A stretch of 64,000 nucleotides of DNA. Origin: Collimonas fungivorans. GTDB lineage: Bacteria; Pseudomonadota; Gammaproteobacteria; Burkholderiales; Burkholderiaceae_D. The stretch's first letter is position 1, and each line of letters starts with the position of its first letter. Shown piece by piece: positions 58,788 to 64,000 of the stretch. The notes beneath the pieces are model-generated. The model ran no database searches. It had not been told where the DNA came from and saw nothing but the letters and a program-made list of their open reading frames with translations. The translations under genes were made by a program, and so were the position numbers. The stretch is from contig NZ_CP013232.1 of the NCBI RefSeq assembly GCF_001584145.1, positions 496,001 through 560,000 of the forward strand, read 5' to 3'.

Positions 58788-61700
58788 AGGCCATCAAAGA
58801 GCAATTGCGCGGTGTGCCTGGTCTTGGGCTGGGCTGGGGGCTGTTGCGCCATGTGAGCGCACGGCCGGAGTTGCAGGGACAGGGCGCGCCGCAGATTGGC
58901 TTCAACTACTTGGGCCGCTTCGCAGCGGGCGGCGGTGACTGGGCATTTGCCGAAGAGAGTCAGGAACTGGGGGGACAGGATGCGAGTCTGCCGTTGGCGC
59001 ACGTCTTGGAGATCAACGCGTTGACGCTGGACGGACCGGATGGTCCACATCTGAGCGCCAATTGGAGTTGGGCCAGCGGGGTGCTGCAAGAGAGCGATGT
59101 ACGCGAACTGGCGCAAGGCTGGCAGCAAGCGCTGCAGGCCATCGTGCGCTACGCGCAGCAGACCGGAGCTGGGGGGCATACGCCCAGCGACTTTGCGTTG
59201 GTGCAAATCAGCCAGCAGCACATCGAGCAGCTCGAACTACGCTATGGGGCGCTAGAAGAGGTGCTGCCACTGACACCGCTGCAAGAGGGACTACTGTTTC
59301 ATGCGCTGTATGACCGTGTGCAGGCTGGGCAGCAGGAACAGGTGGTGGACGCGTACCAGATCCAGCAGGTGCTGGAATTGGACAGTGCCATTGACGAGGT
59401 GGTGCTGCGCGCAGCGCTACATGCGCTATTGCGTCGGCACGGGCAGCTAAGGGCGTGCTTTGTGCAGCAAGAAGGCCAGGCGTTGCAAGTCATCGCTGCG
59501 CTCGACGAGCAGCAACTGCAGCGCAGCTTTCAGAGCCATGATTTAGAGCCGCTGGGCCAGGCGCAGGCGCTGCAGGAATTGCTGCAGGCTGAACGGGCGC
59601 GGCGCTTTGATCTTGCGGATGCGCAGCCCTTGGGGTTGCTGCGCTTCACGCTGGTGCGCTTGGGCCAGCAGAGCTACCGGTTGATTCTGAGTTGCCATCA
59701 CATGCTGTTGGATGGTTGGTCGATGCCACTACTGCTGCAAGAATTGCTGCAGTTGTACGCGTCCCGGGGCGATGACGGCGCGCTGCGCGCACCGCTACCG
59801 TACCGGCACTACATGCAATGGTTAGCCGGGCAAGATCGCCTGAGCGCCATGGCAGCCTGGCGAGAGGCGCTGCACGGACTGGAGGGGCCCAGTCTGGTTG
59901 CGCCGCCGCTGCTGGCCAAGGCGCCGCCGCGCGAGTACGTCTGGGCGCTCAAGTCTGAGTTGAGCCAGGCGCTGCAGCAACAAGCGCGTAGCCAGGGGTT
60001 GACGCTTAACACTCTGATGCAAGGGGCCTGGGCGATCCTGCTGGGCTGCCTGAGCGGCAGCGAGGACGTGGTCTTCGGTGTCACGGTGGCGGGGCGTCCG
60101 GCGGAATTGGCGGGCGCCGAGAGCATGCTGGGACTGTTTATTAACACGGTGCCACTGCGCGTGCGGCTGCAGGGGCAAGAGCGGCTGGGCGAGATGCTGG
60201 CCAGGGTGCAGGATGGGCAGTCGCGCCTGATGGCGCACGCGCACCTGGGGCTCAGCGAAATTCAGGCATTGGCTGGGCTGGGCAGCCTGTTTGACACGCT
60301 AGTGGTCTTTGAGAACTATCCGGTGGACCGAGAGGCGTTGAGCCGAGCGGCAGCGGGGCTCAAGATCGGGGCGGTCAGCACGCACGACGCGGTGCACTAT
60401 CCGTTGAGCCTGGTAGTCGTACCCGGGCCCAGGCTGAGCCTGAGGCTGGGCTATCGAGCCGAGTTGTTCGAAGAGGCGACGGTAGCGCGCATGGCTGGGC
60501 AATTAGAGCGCATCTTGTGCGCGATGGTAAGCGATGTGCAGCAGCCAATCGGGGGTATCGAGCTGCTCGATGAGGCTGAACGCGATCAGATACTGGTGCA
60601 GTGGAACGACACGGCGCGGGAGGTGCAAGAGCAGACCCTGGTGGAGCTGTTCGAGGCACAGGTGGAAGCGACGCCGCAGGCGGTGGCGCTGGTGTGCGGG
60701 GAACAGGAGTTGAGCTACGGGGAACTGAACGCGCGTGCCAACCGGCTGGCACACGTGCTGATAGCGCGCGGGGTGGGGCCAGAGGACATTGTGGGGTTGT
60801 GCCTGGAGCGCAGCGTGGAGATGGTGGTGAGCCTGCTGGGCATACTGAAGGCTGGGGCGGCGTACTTGCCGCTGGACCCGGCGTACCCGGCGCAGCGTCT
60901 GAGCGCGATGCTGGAGGACGCGCAGCCGCTGTGCCTGATCACACGAGGGGCATTGGTAGCAGAGCTCAGTGGCGCTGGGCGAGACGCCGTGTCGATGCTG
61001 TTGTGGGAGGATGAGGTGCTGCAGGTGCAGATGCAGGAGGCCGCGCAAAGCGACCCCGCCGAGCATGAGCGGGTGCGCCCGCTGGGTCCACACAGTCCGG
61101 CCTACGTGATCTACACCTCGGGCTCAACGGGCAAACCCAAGGGGGTGGTGGGGCCGCACCACGCTATCGTTAACCGATTGAAGTGGTTCGATGCTGTTCA
61201 CGCCCATGCGGCGCAAGTGCCGGTGTTAACCAAGAGTTCGTTGAGCTTCATTGATGGCACCACCGAGTTATTTGGGCCACTTTTGCAGGGCCGTACAGTA
61301 CTGCTCGCCGATTCGGCGACCACGCGCAGTGCCATTGAGCTGGCACGCTTGATCCAGGAGCACCGCCTCCAAGCGGTGACCCTTGTGCCCAGTCTGCTTG
61401 ACGCCCTGATGGGGCAAGCAGTCGAAAGCGACCTGAGCAGTTGCAGTCTTTGGATCACCAGCGGAGAAGCGGTTTCAAGGCAACAAGCGGCGGCGTTCAA
61501 GCAACTGCTGCCATCTGCGCGATTGCTGAATTTCTACGGCTCCTCCGAAGCCAGCGGCGACAGTTTGTGGGCCGAGTGCGATGCTGATTTGGTTCCAATT
61601 GGGCGGCCGATCTGGAACACGCAGGTGTACGTGCTGGATGCGAGCTTGTCCGCAGTGCCCATTGGTGTGGCAGGGGAGCTGTACATTGCTGGGGCGGGAT

Positions 61701-64000
61701 TGGCGCGAGGCTACCTGAGACGGCCCGGGCTAACGGCCGAGCGTTTTGTGGCCTGCGCGCATGGGCAGCCCGGCACGCGGATGTACCGCACGGGAGATTT
61801 GGCGCGCTGGCGCGAGGACGGACAACTGGAGTACCTGGGGCGGGTTGATCAGCAGGTGAAGATCCGCGGCCACCGTATTGAGTCTGGAGAGATCGAGGCG
61901 GTGCTGGCGCAGCACGATGGCGTGGCGCAGGCGGTGGTGGTGGCGCGTGAAGACATTGCTGGCGACAAGCGCCTGGTGGCCTACGTAGTGGCACGTCCAG
62001 ATGCTCAGGAGACGGGTGAACTGACCCCGCAGCAATTGCGAGCGGGGTTGGCAACGCAACTGCCAGAGTACATGGTGCCGGCGGCGATAGTGATGCTTGA
62101 GCGGTTGCCACTGAACGCCAACGGCAAGGTGGATCGGCGAACGCTGCCGGCGCCGCAGTGGCAAGGTGCGCTCGAGCACGTGGCTGCGCGCAGTCCACTG
62201 GAGGAGATTGTGCTGAGCGCTTTTGTGCAGGTGCTTGATATGCCGGCGCAGCAGGTGATCGGCATTGAGGATAATTTCTTTGAGTTGGGGGGGCATTCGC
62301 TGCTGGCCACAAGGCTGGTTTCACGGCTCAGGGAGATGCTGGGGGTGGAGTTGGCGGTGCGCAGCGTATTCGAGGCGCCCACGGTGCGTGAGCTGGCGCA
62401 GCAGGTGAGCCAGAGTCATGACCAGGGTGAGGGGCCCCCGCCGCTGAAGGCGCAGCCGCGTGAGCAGCTTGGGCAAGGGCTTGAGCAGAGCTTTGCGCTG
62501 TCGTTTGCGCAGGAGCGGCTGTGGTTTCTTGACCAGTTGGGGGCGCAGCAGGCGCAATACAACATGCCGGTGGCGATGCGCTTGCAAGGGTGCCTGGACG
62601 AGGCAGCTCTGGTTCATGCGGTGCAGCAGTTGGTGCAACGCCACGAGGTGCTGCGCAGCCGCATCGAACAGCATGAGGGAGTGGCGCGCCAAGTGATCCA
62701 GCCTTGGCTGGAGGTGCCGGTGCAGTTGGAGGACTTGAGTGAGCTGCCTGTGGGCGAGGGGCAGGCGAAGGCACAATGGCTAGCGCAGGACGAGGCCCGG
62801 ATGCCGTTTGATTTGGCGCGAGGCCCGCTGCTGAGGGTACGTCTGGTCAAGCTGGGAGCACAGGAATACGTGGGGCTGCTCACGCTGCACCATATTGTGA
62901 GCGATGGCTGGTCAATGGGAGTGTTGGTGAGGGAATTGGGGGCGCTGTATGCGCAGGCTGTCGGCGGTGGAGATGGTGAGTTGGCGCCGCTGTCGGTGCA
63001 GTACGCGGACTACGCGATGTGGCAGCGCGGTTGGCTACAAGGCGACGTGCTGCAAAGGCAGTTGGGGTATTGGCGCCAACACCTCGGCGAAGCGCCAGCC
63101 CTACTCGAACTCCCTGCTGATCGGCCACGCCCGGGCGCGCAAAGCTTTGTCGGCTCCAGTGTAGACCTGGTCATTCCCGCAGCCTTGACGGCAGGACTCA
63201 AACGCTTGAGTCAACGCCACGGCACCACCTTGTTCATGACGCTTTTGGGGGGCTGGTCGATGCTGCTGGCGCGCCTGAGCGCCCAGCACGACGTAGTGAT
63301 AGGCACCCCGGTGGCCAATCGCCAGCGCAGCGAGATCGAATCGCTGATAGGGTTCTTTGTGAACACGCTGGCCTTGCGCATTCAGATCGAAGACAATCCC
63401 AGCGTGGGCGAATTGCTTAGCCGCATCAAAGCCATCGCCCTGGATGCCTATGCGCACCAGGATATCCCCTTTGAGCAGGTCGTTGAAGCCTTGCAGCCAC
63501 GGCGCAGCATGAGCCACAACCCGGTCTTCCAAGTCATGATGGTGCTCCACAACACGCCCAACGAGCAGATTCTGACGCTGCCCGGTTTGAGCTTGCAGGG
63601 ACTGCCGCTACCGAGCACTACCACCAATTTTGACTTGTCAATGTCTTTGACGGAGACGGGCGAGGTGATCAGAGGGAGTTTAGGGTACGCCAGTGATCTG
63701 TATGACCAAAGCACCATAGAGCGCTGGGCAGGCCACTTCCAAGTTCTTCTGCAAGGCTTACTAGGCGATGAGCAACAGCGCATTAGCGAGATTGCGCTGT
63801 TGAATTCGACTGAACGACACCAGTTGCTCGTGGAGTTCAACGACACGGCAGTGGAGTACCCGCGGGACAAGCTGATCCATGAGCTCTTTGAGGAGCAAGT
63901 GGAGCGCCAGCCGGATGCCACGGCGCTGGTATACGAAGAGCTGAGCCTGACGTACCAGGAGCTCAACCGGCGTGCCAACCAGGTTGCCCATCACCTCATT
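58778..64000 (+). CDS. NRPS segment 6 (3' partial): end of E, C-A(beta-Ala-like)-T-C-start of A
   Basis: An open frame of 1741 codons runs to the window edge. It holds the end of E2 (IGFNYLGRF), C5 (HHMLLDGWS at 59696), A5 with the same IDTTISFGDK code as A3, T5 (GGHS at 62288) and C6 (HHIVSDGWS at 62888). C6 is identical to C4 up to 63076 and then becomes different ([19 protein letters not shown] onward). A6 begins at ~63850 with [20 protein letters not shown] and is cut, so its substrate cannot be read. The gene continues to the right. Confidence 0.88.
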   Translation, partial: MALKAIKEQLRGVPGLGLGWGLLRHVSARPELQGQGAPQIGFNYLGRFAAGGGDWAFAEESQELGGQDASLPLAHVLEINALTLDGPDGPHLSANWSWASGVLQESDVRELAQGWQQALQAIVRYAQQTGAGGHTPSDFALVQISQQHIEQLELRYGALEEVLPLTPLQEGLLFHALYDRVQAGQQEQVVDAYQIQQVLELDSAIDEVVLRAALHALLRRHGQLRACFVQQEGQALQVIAALDEQQLQRSFQSHDLEPLGQAQALQELLQAERARRFDLADAQPLGLLRFTLVRLGQQSYRLILSCHHMLLDGWSMPLLLQELLQLYASRGDDGALRAPLPYRHYMQWLAGQDRLSAMAAWREALHGLEGPSLVAPPLLAKAPPREYVWALKSELSQALQQQARSQGLTLNTLMQGAWAILLGCLSGSEDVVFGVTVAGRPAELAGAESMLGLFINTVPLRVRLQGQERLGEMLARVQDGQSRLMAHAHLGLSEIQALAGLGSLFDTLVVFENYPVDREALSRAAAGLKIGAVSTHDAVHYPLSLVVVPGPRLSLRLGYRAELFEEATVARMAGQLERILCAMVSDVQQPIGGIELLDEAERDQILVQWNDTAREVQEQTLVELFEAQVEATPQAVALVCGEQELSYGELNARANRLAHVLIARGVGPEDIVGLCLERSVEMVVSLLGILKAGAAYLPLDPAYPAQRLSAMLEDAQPLCLITRGALVAELSGAGRDAVSMLLWEDEVLQVQMQEAAQSDPAEHERVRPLGPHSPAYVIYTSGSTGKPKGVVGPHHAIVNRLKWFDAVHAHAAQVPVLTKSSLSFIDGTTELFGPLLQGRTVLLADSATTRSAIELARLIQEHRLQAVTLVPSLLDALMGQAVESDLSSCSLWITSGEAVSRQQAAAFKQLLPSARLLNFYGSSEASGDSLWAECDADLVPIGRPIWNTQVYVLDASLSAVPIGVAGELYIAGAGLARGYLRRPGLTAERFVACAHGQPGTRMYRTGDLARWREDGQLEYLGRVDQQVKIRGHRIESGEIEAVLAQHDGVAQAVVVAREDIAGDKRLVAYVVARPDAQETGELTPQQLRAGLATQLPEYMVPAAIVMLERLPLNANGKVDRRTLPAPQWQGALEHVAARSPLEEIVLSAFVQVLDMPAQQVIGIEDNFFELGGHSLLATRLVSRLREMLGVELAVRSVFEAPTVRELAQQVSQSHDQGEGPPPLKAQPREQLGQGLEQSFALSFAQERLWFLDQLGAQQAQYNMPVAMRLQGCLDEAALVHAVQQLVQRHEVLRSRIEQHEGVARQVIQPWLEVPVQLEDLSELPVGEGQAKAQWLAQDEARMPFDLARGPLLRVRLVKLGAQEYVGLLTLHHIVSDGWSMGVLVRELGALYAQAVGGGDGELAPLSVQYADYAMWQRGWLQGDVLQRQLGYWRQHLGEAPALLELPADRPRPGAQSFVGSSVDLVIPAALTAGLKRLSQRHGTTLFMTLLGGWSMLLARLSAQHDVVIGTPVANRQRSEIESLIGFFVNTLALRIQIEDNPSVGELLSRIKAIALDAYAHQDIPFEQVVEALQPRRSMSHNPVFQVMMVLHNTPNEQILTLPGLSLQGLPLPSTTTNFDLSMSLTETGEVIRGSLGYASDLYDQSTIERWAGHFQVLLQGLLGDEQQRISEIALLNSTERHQLLVEFNDTAVEYPRDKLIHELFEEQVERQPDATALVYEELSLTYQELNRRANQVAHHLI

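Larger units (their letters stand above)
55899..63076 (+). repeat. NRPS segmental duplication, copy 2
   Basis: The 7178-base second copy covers A4-T4-E2-C5-A5-T5 and the N-terminal lobe of C6. It follows copy 1 after 720 unique bases (C-terminal lobe of C4). Beyond 63076 the sequence differs from that after copy 1, so C6 is a hybrid domain. Offsets between the copies step 7901, 7900, 7899, 7898, 7899, 7898, tracking the missing or extra G at each run. Confidence 0.95.
41383..64000 (+). other. Conceptual NRPS assembly line, one gene continuing past the right edge
   Basis: This entry joins the six reading-frame segments listed below. Order: FAAL-ACP; C1-A1-T1; C2-A2-T2-E1; C3-A3-T3; C4-A4-T4-E2; C5-A5-T5; C6-A6 (cut). 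Reading specificity residues by alignment to GrsA gives DFWNIGMVHK for A1 (identical to the Thr code), DATKVGEVGK for A2 and A4 (Asn code is DLTKLGEVGK), and IDTTISFGDK for A3 and A5 (close to the beta-Ala code VDxVISxGDK). Restoring five missing G gives 7541 codons without a stop up to the edge. No thioesterase, MbtH gene or exporter lies in the window. The expected product is a lipopeptide starting acyl-Thr-D-Asn-betaAla-D-Asn-betaAla. Confidence 0.85.

Noticed and set aside
55899..63076. The second NRPS copy as a pure assembly duplicate
   Set aside because: The copies carry several base differences, some changing amino acids, and have different flanks on both sides. An artefact is not fully excluded but is the less simple reading.
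63850..64000. Substrate prediction for A6
   Set aside because: Only about the first 50 residues are in the window; none of the specificity positions is reached.
1..64000. tRNA, rRNA, riboswitch or phage attachment sites
   Set aside because: Reading by eye I saw no clear cloverleaf, rRNA or riboswitch core and no direct repeats of attachment type. A covariance-model scan could still find small RNAs.

Overview
The window looks like chromosomal DNA of a Gram-negative betaproteobacterium, probably Burkholderiales and perhaps close to Oxalobacteraceae. This is an inference from lipoprotein and Tat signals, LysR-controlled catabolic islands, MHS and ACS transporters and the IS fossils; no rRNA or other marker gene is present. 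Dense genes alternate with decayed stretches holding IS21, IS110, IS1380 and IS6 remnants and broken genes, as expected of an accessory region.

Layout. 0.2-7.3 kb: a DUF2235 lipoprotein and two secreted polysaccharide-active lipoproteins (GH74 and an alginate-lyase-like enzyme with FN3 and LamG modules). 7.6-15.6 kb: a LysR-controlled divergon with a PhzF protein on one side and, on the other, an RraA/HMG-aldolase-like protein, a class I aminotransferase and a polar amino acid ABC transporter with two binding proteins; it looks like an amino acid uptake and degradation unit. 15.7-20 kb: a NarL-type two-component pair split by fossils of an RND pump and a chemotaxis receptor, then a broken class V aminotransferase. 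20-24.3 kb: an FMN alpha-hydroxyacid dehydrogenase, an ACS-type MFS transporter and a divergent LysR regulator. 24.3-26.1 kb: a graveyard (istB, lacI with its operator, and a decayed copy of the LysR/RraA divergon). 26.2-30.4 kb: a degenerate membrane sensor, a LigI-like amidohydrolase and an MHS transporter.

31.3-64 kb is the most interesting part, a nonribosomal lipopeptide locus. A minus-strand operon reads desaturase, dpgA, dpgB, dpgC, hpgT, dpgD, the full recognisable set for making 3,5-dihydroxyphenylglycine (Dpg), which is best known from actinobacterial glycopeptides. After a patch of transposase fossils a giant NRPS gene starts at 41383 and runs off the right edge. It begins with a fatty-acyl-AMP ligase and carrier protein, so the product should be a lipopeptide. 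Modules visible are C-A(Thr)-T, C-A(Asn)-T-E, C-A(beta-Ala-like)-T, C-A(Asn)-T-E, C-A(beta-Ala-like)-T and C-A(cut). The predicted start is acyl-Thr-D-Asn-betaAla-D-Asn-betaAla-X. The Dpg-loading domain is not in the window and is expected downstream.

The NRPS holds a nearly identical 7.2 kb tandem duplication (47998-55178 and 55899-63076) whose right breakpoint lies inside a condensation domain. Five single-G length differences in G runs break the reading frame. Comparing the two copies shows that each is a missing G, most simply sequencing undercalls, though real inactivation cannot be excluded. Adding five bases gives one open frame of 7541 codons up to the window edge.
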